Positions 24,479 through 33,762 of a stretch of 64,000 nucleotides of DNA are shown here, in pieces. Each line of letters starts with the position of its first letter. Position 1 is the first letter of the stretch. Origin of the DNA: Eubacterium ventriosum (lineage in GTDB: Bacteria > Bacillota > Clostridia > Lachnospirales > Lachnospiraceae); the NCBI RefSeq assembly GCF_025150745.1, contig NZ_CP102282.1, positions 434,001 to 498,000 of the forward strand, written 5' to 3'. The position numbers and the translations under genes were made by a program. Below the pieces are notes generated by a model. That model had not been told where the DNA came from. It did no database searches and worked only from the letters and a program-made list of their open reading frames with translations.

Positions 24479-25234
24479 TTATCCCCCATTACAACTGCTG
24501 CATGGTTTTCTGTTATCCACTTCCTTAATATCAATTTCTATAATATTTCTTGTTATTCCACTACATTGGAGATTTGTGTGATATCTGTTTCCATCTGCTG
24601 TAATAAATACTGTTGTGGTATCACTTATTTTCTTATTTCCACAAAACTCACAAGGTGTGTATTTTTCTCCCTGTTCATTTCTTGCTTCACCAACCTTACC
24701 ATACTCTGTTCCCGTAATATAAAGTATTAAATGACTACATTCTTTTGTGCTGTGATATACATTCCCATACTTAGTTATGTAAACCAGTTCATAATCTTTA
24801 GTCATATCCGTGCCTGTCCAGTCTTTAACCTTTGCTCTTTGAGTTATGGTTATGGTTTTACTTAAAACAGGTAACTTATAATCATATGTATAAACCATGT
24901 CAATATAATCATCTTTTATTAAATTACTTTCAGGCAAAGTGTCTTTCATTTCACTTATATTCTCTTTAAATTTGTCCTTATATTCTTTTAATTTCTCGCT
25001 ATAATCGGTAATTTCATCTACTTGTTTTATGTAAAACATTTGCTTTGCCATATTTTCTGCCAAACGGTTCATTTTAATCTGTGTTGAAAGTTGCTTGTCA
25101 ACAGCAGTTATGAAACCGGCTAGAAATACCACAACAAACATAAATAAAGTTAATGAAATTGTTGCCTCTATAGTAATTGCAGCCTTTGCTGTACATTTAA
25201 TTATAATTTTTATCTTTGTATCTTTTGTCTCCAC
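24479..25234 (-). CDS. TadE-like pilin with two Cys/His metal-binding-like motifs
   Basis: The start is GTG at 25234, with AAGGAG 9 bases upstream. The 251-residue product has an N-terminal pilin-type helix (AAITIEATISLTLFMFVVVF), a coiled region, and two repeats at the C-terminus. Repeat one has His161, Cys166, Cys195 and Cys198; repeat two has His219, Cys224, Cys245 and Cys248. Each follows the pattern YG/DGNxYHx4C...PCxxC. This resembles the Ada-type zinc site used as an add-on in other proteins. An extracellular metal-stabilised or disulfide-bonded tip is likely, and unusual for a minor pilin. Confidence 0.75.
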   Translation of the reverse strand: METKDTKIKIIIKCTAKAAITIEATISLTLFMFVVVFLAGFITAVDKQLSTQIKMNRLAENMAKQMFYIKQVDEITDYSEKLKEYKDKFKENISEMKDTLPESNLIKDDYIDMVYTYDYKLPVLSKTITITQRAKVKDWTGTDMTKDYELVYITKYGNVYHSTKECSHLILYITGTEYGKVGEARNEQGEKYTPCEFCGNKKISDTTTVFITADGNRYHTNLQCSGITRNIIEIDIKEVDNRKPCSSCNGG

Positions 25235-25527
25235 ATTTTTCCGTTCTCCTTCTTTTATTTTTATGAAAGGATGTTTTCTTTTCGTCTTATTGGGTGCTTT
25301 TTATAAAAAGGGGTTATTAAAAAATAGCTTTTGTACTTGGAGAGAAACATCATCTTATTTTTTATTTGACCATAACATATTAGCTACGAAAACATCCTTT
25401 CCGTTATTGAAACATATCTTTAACCACATCTATGTTTCATTCCTACTTCACTGAATACTTTACAACACATACGTACTCTCCATAGGCTTAAATTCCTGAC
25501 TAACGAATCAGTACATCCTTTTATTTT
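25235..25527. other. Non-coding gap inside the Tad locus
   Basis: No gene is convincing here. Perfect 14-bp inverted repeats GAAAGGATGTTTTC at 25265-25278 and its complement at 25388-25401 frame 109 bases. They could be a remnant of a small element or a weak operon attenuator. There is no T-run after the right arm. Confidence 0.45.
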
Positions 25528-25803
25528 CTATCCTTTTAAATTTGATAATCTTTTTTCTATTCTTGTAATCATAGTTTCATTCTTTATAATATTTGCAGTT
25601 TTTCTACACGCTACTCCTGTTCTTGCATTAAATTTTAAGCTGTTCTGACTTTTTAATCTTTGATTTTCTAATTTGGAATTAGCTAATTTTTGTTCCTTAT
25701 ATTTACGAATTAATGCCTTTTCCAATCTTCTTTTTCTTTTCTTTAGTATTTCTATTTTTCTAATTTGTTTTAAATTATTTTCATCAGTTAGTTGTTTTGT
25801 CAT
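25528..25803 (-). CDS. Small Lys/Arg-rich coiled-coil protein, Tad locus
   Basis: The 91-residue, very basic product (LKKRKRRLEKALIRKYKEQK) has heptad-like leucines and a single Cys. It has no membrane segment or signal peptide. The ATG has TAGGAGATAAG upstream, and it lies 12 bases after the DUF5702-like gene, so it is likely translated as part of the pilus operon. I do not recognise the family. A cytoplasmic helical protein binding nucleic acid or acidic membrane is conceivable, but that is a guess. Confidence 0.6.
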   Translation of the reverse strand: MTKQLTDENNLKQIRKIEILKKRKRRLEKALIRKYKEQKLANSKLENQRLKSQNSLKFNARTGVACRKTANIIKNETMITRIEKRLSNLKG

Positions 25804-25815
25804 AATACTTATCTC

Positions 25816-27666
25816 CTAATAAGAATCATAATAAGCCATACTATATTTATAGGCATTATTTTCCTCTGTCAGATTATTTACTACTATTGGAATAGCAGTA
25901 AACAATGGTGCAGTTTCATAAGTAGCTTTCAGCTTAAAACCCGTCAGACTTTTACTCATTAAGAATTCACTGTTATACCTTTTCTGTATATTTATCTGTA
26001 TCAAATCCATTATTCTATATAGACTGTCCCCTGTATTCTGTACTGCTATTAGTATTTGGCAATACTCTTTGTAACTTAGTCCTTTTGAATCTTCTTTTTT
26101 GCCACCATTTGTTATGTTGCCTATGGAAGTTCTCCAGCCTCCCTTTGATTTTGTCAAAGCAACCTTACCTTCCGATAACAATATTTTCATGTCATTAACT
26201 GCCTCCGCCATCGACCATGCACTAATTAGCACTCCCTTTGCCACCGGCTCTAAGAAAGGCAAGCCTGTTACAATTGCCACAGATGCTGCTATTGCTGACA
26301 CCTGTTCCATTTTTTCTTTATCTGTAATGAGATAAGCCATATTTATCCCTGTTTTTGCCGAAACAATTTTCTCCACTACAGATGCAAGATTCTCCTTATC
26401 ACTGTCTTTTCCTGAAATAATATATTCCAGCTCATACTTTAATACTGTATTTTTTTCCGGATTATTGTAGTTACCAAACTTTAATCCTGCATATAGTGCA
26501 TTAACACATTTATTTTTTATTTCTTTTGACAAACTATTATTTTTTTTGCCTTTCAAAGTTGATGGCAGATTAGAACCGGATAAAGTATTTTTTGATACAT
26601 TTTCCGGGTTTTCTAAAACCTGTGACAATACTCCACTATCAATAAAATCTTTTAAATTTTCAAATATTGAATAATTATCTCTATCTTCTTCTGTACTTTC
26701 CAGTGTAATTAAAGACTCCATTTTGCTTATAACTTTCCCCATGTTGCTTATGGACTTTTTAACTTTGCTTATATTGCCTGAATCTAATTTTTTAATTTTC
26801 AAAACGTTAAGCTCTTTGTCCCTCTTTATCTCATCCCTTACTTTTGCTAAAATTTCCAAATTAGTATCCATGTAATCTTTTGCATCAGATGTATAGCTAT
26901 TCTTTTTCAAAAACTGTTCTTTTTTTCTTTCGTACACTTCTATCTTGGAAATAGCACTGTCCACATCCTTCGATTTTATTTCGATTGATGCCATCAGCTC
27001 TCTATACTCTTTCAAAACTTTCTTTCCCTCTTTTTTATTAAAATCAGATTGAAGTTTTTCTATTTTCTGACTAACCGAATCATACTTATTACTTAAATCT
27101 TTTGTTTCTTTTAAACCTGTAACTATGCTATTAATATTTTCTACAAGTTCCTGCAATTCCCCCTTATTGACATCGACTACAATATTCATGTCACACTTAT
27201 TTTTATTTTGGTCATTACAGTTTTCGTATGTTTCACATTCTTTCACAAGTCTTTCAACAGTTTCCATTACACCTGCATATTTTATATACGATTTAATTTG
27301 ATTTGAGAAATATTGTCCTCCTTTTTTCGTTAAATACTCCTTTCCGGTTACTTCTAAATTAACCAGATTTGTTCCTAAAAAATTTAGGCCCGGCTCATTT
27401 AAATCTGCCATATTTATATTATCCTGTATGTTCTTTTTTATTACCGACTCAACAGTCTGCTTTTCCCATACAAGTAATATTCCATAATCTTCATAAACCT
27501 GTCTTCCATATCCTGCCAGTGCTGACTCTGCACTCATATATGTATAGCTTTTTATCTGCGCCTGTACTGCACTGATTCTTGCACTTTCACCAATTACATT
27601 AACAAGCAACATCACACTTATAAGTATCATGCTTAAATAGATGGTTATACTTCCTTTTACTTTCAT
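25816..27666 (-). CDS. DUF5702/TadG-like membrane protein of the Tad locus
   Basis: The 616-residue product has an N-terminal helix (GSITIYLSMILISVMLLVNVIGESARI) like that of TadE/TadG pseudopilins. A large extracellular part follows with YMSAESALAGYGRQVYEDYGILLVWEK, typical of DUF5702, then long coiled-coil stretches (about 165-350). A more hydrophobic segment appears near 455-490. Proteins of this type occur in Gram-positive Tad loci in the place of TadG. It is probably part of the extracellular pilus base. Confidence 0.78.
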   Translation of the reverse strand: MKVKGSITIYLSMILISVMLLVNVIGESARISAVQAQIKSYTYMSAESALAGYGRQVYEDYGILLVWEKQTVESVIKKNIQDNINMADLNEPGLNFLGTNLVNLEVTGKEYLTKKGGQYFSNQIKSYIKYAGVMETVERLVKECETYENCNDQNKNKCDMNIVVDVNKGELQELVENINSIVTGLKETKDLSNKYDSVSQKIEKLQSDFNKKEGKKVLKEYRELMASIEIKSKDVDSAISKIEVYERKKEQFLKKNSYTSDAKDYMDTNLEILAKVRDEIKRDKELNVLKIKKLDSGNISKVKKSISNMGKVISKMESLITLESTEEDRDNYSIFENLKDFIDSGVLSQVLENPENVSKNTLSGSNLPSTLKGKKNNSLSKEIKNKCVNALYAGLKFGNYNNPEKNTVLKYELEYIISGKDSDKENLASVVEKIVSAKTGINMAYLITDKEKMEQVSAIAASVAIVTGLPFLEPVAKGVLISAWSMAEAVNDMKILLSEGKVALTKSKGGWRTSIGNITNGGKKEDSKGLSYKEYCQILIAVQNTGDSLYRIMDLIQINIQKRYNSEFLMSKSLTGFKLKATYETAPLFTAIPIVVNNLTEENNAYKYSMAYYDSY

Positions 27667-27730
27667 TTTTTACTTTCCATAAAACTTTTCGTAAAATTTA
27701 TTACCTTAAAAAGTTTGTTTTTCCCCCACT

Positions 27731-27913
27731 TTAAAACTTTTTAATCTGAGTTTTTATTGTTGTATAAACTCCGTCAGCTATTCCACTTATCTGTGATTTA
27801 AATACTAAGGCAAGTCCTACAAGTACCAGAATTATCAGCACTATCTCTATAACGCCCATTGCCTTCTGTTTTCCTAAAATAATTCTTGCTTTTGTCTTCA
27901 AAATTTCCAACAT
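27731..27913 (-). CDS. Flp-type (type IVb) pilin
   Basis: The 60-residue product has a basic leader (MLEILKTKARIILGKQKAMG), then a putative cleavage after Gly, VIEIVLIILVLVGLALVF with the Glu near the mature N-terminus, and a short polar tail. This is the Flp1-like major pilin that polymerises into the fibre. GGGGG precedes the ATG, with separate spacing on both sides (about 65 and 104 bases) that may allow higher expression. Confidence 0.88.
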   Translation of the reverse strand: MLEILKTKARIILGKQKAMGVIEIVLIILVLVGLALVFKSQISGIADGVYTTIKTQIKKF

Positions 27914-28017
27914 TTCTATACCCCCTGTTTTAACTTGTTATAATTGTTTATTTTCACATTTCTATTTTATTTTTATATTTAATTTTCATATTGTTTTTAT
28001 ACTGTGTTTTCACTTCT

Positions 28018-29454
28018 TCACATATTTATTGACATTAATGCCGGTACCATTAGAATAACCAGTGCCACTATTAACATAACCGTCATTGGTCCTAACAGTT
28101 TAGTTGATATTTCGCTGCCTCTTTTTAAAGCAGTATTCTTTCTCTCAACCAGTGCCCTATTTAACTCATTTTCAAGGGCAAAAGATAACTCTCCTGTTCC
28201 TCTGCGTATGTTTTGTTCAATAATATTTGCCAACTTTATATAATTGTGCAACCCACATCTTTCTCCATATTGATTTATTGCATTAATTTCTGACACTCCG
28301 CTTTTCATTTTTACCGTTGCCATTTTCAACTCTTCATAAGCATAATGATACTCTTTTGGATTTTTCTTTTTCTCATCCTCATATTGCCTTACAATTCTTT
28401 CAATTGAGCTCTTTATTGAAAGTCCTGCATTGCTATATAATAGAATTTTGCTTAGGATTTCAGGGTAATCAAATTGAAGTTGTATATTTCGTTTTTTCAC
28501 TTCACTCTTTAAATCCCTATCCTTTAAGAAAAATACTGCCACACACATAATAAATGCTACTATTGGAATATATTTTCCTATTTTTGATGCACTTTTATAA
28601 TAACTAATCTTTTCACCTGATATATTTTCCGGCAAAAAAATCTTCTTTTGCTCACTATCCTGACTGTTTATGTATTCCTGAACTGCTTCCTGAATATCTC
28701 CCTTGTAATTTCTTGGAAATACATTTACGGCAAATGTGTAGCTTAATGTTAGTTCATTTAATTCCATATTTGCCGTAAGGTTAACAATTGTACCTTCCTG
28801 TGAAACATCAGACATAATCTGTCCATCATAATTCAAAACCCTACTATCACTTATATCCCATGTTACCGAAATATCGGTGTCTGGTATTTCACGAATCAAA
28901 TTCAATGGCTTATCAATATGGTTAGCACTTTTGTTCTTGTCCAAAACAAGCTTAACTAACTTATTTCTACTATTCTCCATTAGTTTTAAGGATTCATCTT
29001 TTGACAATTGTCTTTGGTCTACTTCAACATTAATTTTTTCAACATTATCTCCATTCTTTGCAAAAAAACTATAACTGGTAATACTTTGCCCGTCTCTATC
29101 CAATGTTTTTATTTGCCCTTTATTGTCCTTATTTTCAGAAAAACTTATTGCCATTCCAAATATCAGAAACAAAATAAACATTCCAAGGCACGAAGCTATT
29201 TTATTTACACGATACATATAAATCTCTTTTTTTATGTTTTCCTGTACATTTAACTTTTTTATTAAAGATTCCGTATATGTATTTTTATGTAAAAGTCCTT
29301 TAGGTATTCTGTCAGCAATAAACATCGACATTCCGTACAATGGGCTAAGTTTATCTTTCTTAAACTTTTTTCTTAAGGTTCGTCTATACCTGACTGTTAA
29401 TATATAAAATATTAAAATCAAACCAAGTAGAACTGTATAAACCTTCAATGTCAT
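28018..29454 (-). CDS. TadC-like platform protein with an extracellular insert
   Basis: The 478-residue product has an N-terminal helix, a second helix near 90-110, and a roughly 190-residue extracellular domain (about 115-300). After a third helix comes a type II secretion F domain (about 325-478: LSKILLYSNAGLSIKSSIERI, GTGELSFALENELNRALVERK), ending in a hydrophobic helix. It forms the membrane platform with TadB. The annotated ATG lies very close to GGGGG; a TTG six bases downstream has better spacing. The long extracellular insert is unusual for TadC. Confidence 0.82.
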   Translation of the reverse strand: MTLKVYTVLLGLILIFYILTVRYRRTLRKKFKKDKLSPLYGMSMFIADRIPKGLLHKNTYTESLIKKLNVQENIKKEIYMYRVNKIASCLGMFILFLIFGMAISFSENKDNKGQIKTLDRDGQSITSYSFFAKNGDNVEKINVEVDQRQLSKDESLKLMENSRNKLVKLVLDKNKSANHIDKPLNLIREIPDTDISVTWDISDSRVLNYDGQIMSDVSQEGTIVNLTANMELNELTLSYTFAVNVFPRNYKGDIQEAVQEYINSQDSEQKKIFLPENISGEKISYYKSASKIGKYIPIVAFIMCVAVFFLKDRDLKSEVKKRNIQLQFDYPEILSKILLYSNAGLSIKSSIERIVRQYEDEKKKNPKEYHYAYEELKMATVKMKSGVSEINAINQYGERCGLHNYIKLANIIEQNIRRGTGELSFALENELNRALVERKNTALKRGSEISTKLLGPMTVMLIVALVILMVPALMSINM

Positions 29455-29524
29455 CCCCCTCTCTTAATCACTGTGTTTACCGTGTCAAACGATCTTATCC
29501 TATACTTGCACAATTTCTGCAATC

Positions 29525-30253
29525 TTATATGCTTACCTTTACTATTTTTTCGCTCCATAAGTATGCAAGCAGATAAACTATTAGACATACCGTCATAACT
29601 ATATTTCCCATTATGGATTTGTACATTATATCCAGAAAACCGGGGGAAGCCATACTTATATATCCGATTAAAAGCAACGGAATCACAGTCATAATACGCT
29701 GCTCCAGTTTCTTGTCGTTTATGGCAACATTAATTTCTTCCTTTACTGATTCCTTAAGAACAATATTTTCTATAACTCTTTTTATTACATTGTTCATGTT
29801 ACCGCCTGATTTTTGTGCTATGGAAAAAGTATTATAAAACATATGAGCACTTTCTAAATCAGTTCTCTCCGCAAAATCTTTAAAAACTATCTCTATTGGT
29901 GTATTAAGTTTAAGTCTTGAAGTCATTAATCTTAACTCTGAACATATTAATCCATCATATCCATAAATATTAACCATCTCACGATAGCTTTCTTTTAATC
30001 CGTTCTCAACGGAATATCCTGTAACAATTCCATCCTTTAAGGCTACAAGCATTTCTTTATACTGATGTTCAAATTCTGCCTTTGCCCTGTCTTTGTATTT
30101 CGTTGAATATTGCCTGTATATTGGTATTACTAATGGCAGAATTATAATTCCCGCCTTAAAACTTCCATAAAACATTCTTCCCATTAAAATCACCAACAGA
30201 CCTATTATTATCAGACTTACAGTCTTCTTTTTTCCTGACATACAATAATTCAT
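29525..30253 (-). CDS. TadB-like type II secretion F family platform protein
   Basis: The 242-residue product has two N-terminal helices, a cytoplasmic T2SSF domain (about 75-190: DGIVTGYSVENGLKESYREM, FSIAQKSGGNMNNVIKRV) and two C-terminal helices. It pairs with TadC to form the inner-membrane pilus platform driven by TadA. GGGGGAAT precedes the ATG, and the tadA gene lies 24 bases upstream. Confidence 0.87.
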   Translation of the reverse strand: MNYCMSGKKKTVSLIIIGLLVILMGRMFYGSFKAGIIILPLVIPIYRQYSTKYKDRAKAEFEHQYKEMLVALKDGIVTGYSVENGLKESYREMVNIYGYDGLICSELRLMTSRLKLNTPIEIVFKDFAERTDLESAHMFYNTFSIAQKSGGNMNNVIKRVIENIVLKESVKEEINVAINDKKLEQRIMTVIPLLLIGYISMASPGFLDIMYKSIMGNIVMTVCLIVYLLAYLWSEKIVKVSI

Positions 30254-30277
30254 ATTCCCCCTTAACGGACAATTATC

Positions 30278-31495
30278 TTAAGCCAACCCTTTTCTTTCCA
30301 ACTTTTGCTTATTAATTAGTGGATTTTCAGTTCTTTCCAATTGTCCCACAACTTTATTTTTGTCAGATTCAGGTTCTTCCTTAAAAACATACAACCTGTT
30401 TAGTTCTATCTGACCATTTCTTATCCCAACCACTTCATTAATTTCCAATACTTTTCTTGTTTTGTCTCTCATTCTTCCTAAATGAATAACTATATCTATT
30501 GCTGTTGCAATCTGTGCTCTTATGGCCGCCAATGGCATATCAATTCCCATAAGAACCATTGTTTCCAATCTTGTCATCATATCTGATGGAGAATTTCCAT
30601 GTCCTGTTGACATAGAACCATCATGTCCTGTATTCATTGCCTGAAGCATGTCCAAAGTCTCCCCACCTCTTACCTCGCCAACGATTATTCTATCCGGACG
30701 GACTCGTAATGATGCTTTAATTAAATCCCTTATGGAAATAACATTCTCCCCCTGACTGTTTGCCTGTCTTGTTTCCATTCGGACAATATTATCAACAGAA
30801 TCAAGTTTTAGTTCTGCTGAATCTTCAATTGTGACTATTCTTTCGTCTTTAGGAATAAAATTAGATAACACATTTAGAAATGTTGTTTTACCGGATCCTG
30901 TCCCCCCACTTACAAAAATATTATAGCCTGCCATAACTGCCATTTTTAAAAAATCAGCAGCCTCTTTTGAAATTGTCCCCCAACTAATCATATCGTCGAT
31001 TGTAATTCCTCTTTTTGAAAATTTACGTATTGTAACTATAGGTCCTTCAAGAGCAATTGGTGGCAATATTACATTAACTCTGGAACCGTCTTCAAGTCGT
31101 GTATCCACAATGGGATTTGACTCATTTACCCTACGGTTAGTCTTTGCCACAATCTGTTGGATAATATCATTTAACCTGTTTTCAGATTCAAACCTTTCAT
31201 CTATTTTGTTTATACGTCCCTTTTTTTCAACAAAAATATTGTTAGGTCCATTTATCATTATTTCTGTAATATCAGGTTCTTCCAGCAACTCCTCTATTAT
31301 GCCTAACCCTCTAATTGAGGAATATATTTTTTTATGTATTATTTGTCTTTTCTTAATTGACATATATCTGTAATCCTGATTTTTTTCAATTACACTGTCT
31401 ATGATTTCGTGCAATTCACTGTCATCAGGTTCTCTTGACATATCAACTCTTTCAATTACCAAACCTCTTAACTGTTCTATTTCTGACTTGTTCAT
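30278..31495 (-). CDS. Tad pilus assembly ATPase, CpaF/TadA
   Basis: The start at 31495 overlaps the tadZ-like stop (TAATG) behind GGGGGG; an ORF extending 19 codons further upstream has no site. The product has 405 residues. It is the motor for pilus extrusion: Walker A SGGTGSGKTTFLN, Asp/His boxes, and Walker B-like RIIVGEVRGGETLDMLQAMNTGHDG. The N-terminal domain has the ITEIMINGPNNIFVEKKG segment typical of CpaF. It acts at the cytoplasmic face with TadB and TadC. Confidence 0.95.
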   Translation of the reverse strand: MNKSEIEQLRGLVIERVDMSREPDDSELHEIIDSVIEKNQDYRYMSIKKRQIIHKKIYSSIRGLGIIEELLEEPDITEIMINGPNNIFVEKKGRINKIDERFESENRLNDIIQQIVAKTNRRVNESNPIVDTRLEDGSRVNVILPPIALEGPIVTIRKFSKRGITIDDMISWGTISKEAADFLKMAVMAGYNIFVSGGTGSGKTTFLNVLSNFIPKDERIVTIEDSAELKLDSVDNIVRMETRQANSQGENVISIRDLIKASLRVRPDRIIVGEVRGGETLDMLQAMNTGHDGSMSTGHGNSPSDMMTRLETMVLMGIDMPLAAIRAQIATAIDIVIHLGRMRDKTRKVLEINEVVGIRNGQIELNRLYVFKEEPESDKNKVVGQLERTENPLINKQKLERKGLA

Positions 31496-32499
31496 TATAA
31501 TCCCCCCAATACCTGTCTTATGTAATCTCCGGGTTCTCCCCACAAATAACATTCTTTATATTCATCCAGGCTGCTCCATTGCCTTATTTGTGGCACTTGC
31601 AGCATTTCCGTTCTGTCTAATATTTCCTCATAACCTGTTCTTAAAAGATACTCTTCCCATTCCTTCTTCTTGCACTGATTCATCCAGTCATTAGAAACCG
31701 GCACAAATATTCTATTGCAACTTTCAAGCAAAATCATTGGATTGTTAAGTACCTGACCGAACTCAATAATAATCTTGTCATATTCTGTTAATTCTGCAAT
31801 GTTCTGTATAAATTGAAGCCACTGCCCTGTATCAATATTTCTTAAATCACAGGAATATACCAACGGCGGTATGTAATCAAATCCCTCCGCCGAATAGGTT
31901 ACTGCCTTAAGTTTAACGGCCATTGATTCCGGGGATTGCTTGTAGAAATACATTAAATCTGACAGATTCGCTCCAAAATCCGTATCAAACATTCTATCCA
32001 TTCCTGAATATTCCTGCATATTTATGTAAAGAACTGTATAATCTGCTCCTAAAGTCTGTGCCATAGCCCACGCAACTGCAGTCTTTCCCACATTGCCTAC
32101 AGGCGAATATATACCGATTATTTCCGACTTGTTCTTTGTAACAGGTACAAAAATACTGTCCTTTGTTATATCAATGTAGTAATCTATAACCTGGTGGATA
32201 ACATTTTCCATTGACTGATATTTATAGATGGTTCTGTATTCAGAAAAAGAAGACGAAACCTCCTCACCTGCCAATATTACAATCTTCTCCCTGTTAACCT
32301 TCTCAATCTCATGGCACATTACATCTGAAGCTACCAATAATAATTGTGGCTCCCGACTTTCCAAATATTGTAATAATGACTCCTGTTTCGTAAATACCTG
32401 AATCTCAAAAGGCATTCCTTTCTTCTCTTCTATATACTCCAAAAAAGATTCCGTATAATTCTCGTCATTATCAAAAACAGCTAAACTACCCTTCTTCAA
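31495..32499 (-). CDS. TadZ/CpaE-like ParA-family pilus localisation ATPase
   Basis: The start is TTG at 32499 with GGGGGG 8 bases upstream. The 334-residue product has a receiver-like N-terminal domain (MKKGSLAVFDNDENYTESFL) and a ParA-like domain with a Walker A variant, SPVGNVGKTAVAWAMA. It is the first gene of the Tad locus. TadZ proteins place the secretion apparatus within the cell. The rest of the ATPase motifs are degenerate, as is common in CpaE. Confidence 0.85.
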   Translation of the reverse strand: MKKGSLAVFDNDENYTESFLEYIEEKKGMPFEIQVFTKQESLLQYLESREPQLLLVASDVMCHEIEKVNREKIVILAGEEVSSSFSEYRTIYKYQSMENVIHQVIDYYIDITKDSIFVPVTKNKSEIIGIYSPVGNVGKTAVAWAMAQTLGADYTVLYINMQEYSGMDRMFDTDFGANLSDLMYFYKQSPESMAVKLKAVTYSAEGFDYIPPLVYSCDLRNIDTGQWLQFIQNIAELTEYDKIIIEFGQVLNNPMILLESCNRIFVPVSNDWMNQCKKKEWEEYLLRTGYEEILDRTEMLQVPQIRQWSSLDEYKECYLWGEPGDYIRQVLGGL

Positions 32500-32946
32500 T
32501 AGTTTTTCCCCCCTTACTTATTACATCTTTAACATGTGCAACGCTCTCGCCTCTGTTTCTTCCTATTGGGTAAACCAGTTCTTTGCACATATGTCAAATT
32601 TTCTTTGTTTTTGTTGTTCTGTGTTTTGTTTTTGAATATACGCATATTATATATACTGATTTTGTCAAAGTCTATACGCTTTTTACACAAAAAGTTTTTA
32701 TTCATTTCTTAATATAATTTAGACAAAAAACATATTTTGAATATGTTATATATTTATTAATATTGTCCTATGACATCACTTATTATTCCTATGGAAAATT
32801 TGCCATTTTCAATAGTCACTTATACAGCCTTCATTTTTTATGCATTTTTTTTATTGACATTTGCGTATAATATGTATATACTTTGACGTAGTATTGAATA
32901 CTACATAACGTTGAGTAGTCATTTTTTAAGAAAGGAAGAACTTTTT
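32500..32946. other. Divergent control region between Tad locus and hemolysin III gene
   Basis: The region is very AT-rich. A promoter for the plus-strand gene is clear. Towards the Tad genes there are two minus-strand TTGACA boxes (near 32680 and 32605) but no well-spaced -10 box, so I do not call that promoter. No gene or strong hairpin is seen. Confidence 0.5.
32854..32882 (+). promoter_or_regulatory. Promoter of the hemolysin III gene
   Basis: Perfect -35 TTGACA (32854-32859) and TATACT (32877-32882) are separated by 17 bases, about 65 bases before the start codon. Confidence 0.8.
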
Positions 32947-33621
32947 ATGAAGCAAAGAATTAAATTAGCTGACAGACAGCTTCCTAATTATTCTAAAGGT
33001 GAAGAAATTTTTAATATGGTTTCCCATATCGTTGGTGCGGCTTTAGGTATTGCAGCTCTTGTGCTTTGCATTATTGTTTCGGCCAAGCATCACAGTGGAA
33101 TCGGCGTTGTTTCCAGTTGCATTTATGGGGTAACTTTAATTGTTTTATATACAATGTCCAGTGTTTATCATGGTTTAAGACCGGGAATGGGTAAGAAGGT
33201 TATGCAGGTTCTTGACCACTGCACCATTTATTTTCTTATTGCAGGAAGTTACACACCAATACTTCTTGTTCCAATGAGAGCCAAATATCCCGTTTTGGCA
33301 TGGTCTTTATTTGGCTTAGTTTGGGGTTGTGCAATTATTGCCTGTACCCTTACTGCAATTGACTTAAAGAAATACAGCGTATTTTCTATGATTTGCTACC
33401 TTGCCATGGGATGGGTTATTATTATTTTCATAAAACCTACCATTGAAGTTATGGGCACAGGTGGCGTTATCTTACTTGTTGCCGGAGGCATTGCCTACAC
33501 TGTAGGCTCTATTCTTTACGGACTTGGAAGCAGTCATAAATGGATGCATTCTATTTTCCATTTGTTTATTCTTGCAGGAAGTATATTACATTTTTTTGCA
33601 ATAATACTTTATGCCCTTTAA
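32947..33621 (+). CDS. Hemolysin III / TrhA family seven-helix membrane protein
   Basis: The start at 32947 is chosen for the AAAGGAAG site 9 bases upstream. The product has 224 residues and seven membrane helices. PAQR-family signatures are present: NMVSHIVGAALG near the N-terminus, SSVYHGL, DHCTIYFLIAGSYTP, and the C-terminal SILHFFAI, with Ser/His/Asp residues that form a metal site in adiponectin-receptor relatives. The family affects membrane energetics or lipid homeostasis in bacteria; lytic activity is doubtful. It is monocistronic. Confidence 0.9.
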   Translation: MKQRIKLADRQLPNYSKGEEIFNMVSHIVGAALGIAALVLCIIVSAKHHSGIGVVSSCIYGVTLIVLYTMSSVYHGLRPGMGKKVMQVLDHCTIYFLIAGSYTPILLVPMRAKYPVLAWSLFGLVWGCAIIACTLTAIDLKKYSVFSMICYLAMGWVIIIFIKPTIEVMGTGGVILLVAGGIAYTVGSILYGLGSSHKWMHSIFHLFILAGSILHFFAIILYAL

Positions 33622-33684
33622 TGATGTTTTCACACATTGGAAATATCAATTAATAGATTTTCCAAAGGATTTTCTTGTTAATTG

Positions 33685-33737
33685 AAAAAGCACTAAGATT
33701 TAGGTTTCATTCAACCCTTTATTCTTAGTGCTTTTTT
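33685..33737. terminator. Bidirectional terminator between hemolysin III gene and the next minus-strand gene
   Basis: AAAAAGCACTAAGA pairs with TCTTAGTGCTTTTTT across a 24-base loop. A and T runs on the arms give U-tracts in both directions. Confidence 0.82.
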
Positions 33738-33762
33738 TGTTAAGACTAAATCACTTTTAATC

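Noticed and set aside
32600-32690. Promoter for the Tad locus at minus-strand TTGACA boxes
   Set aside because: No acceptable -10 box lies at 15-19 bases from either.
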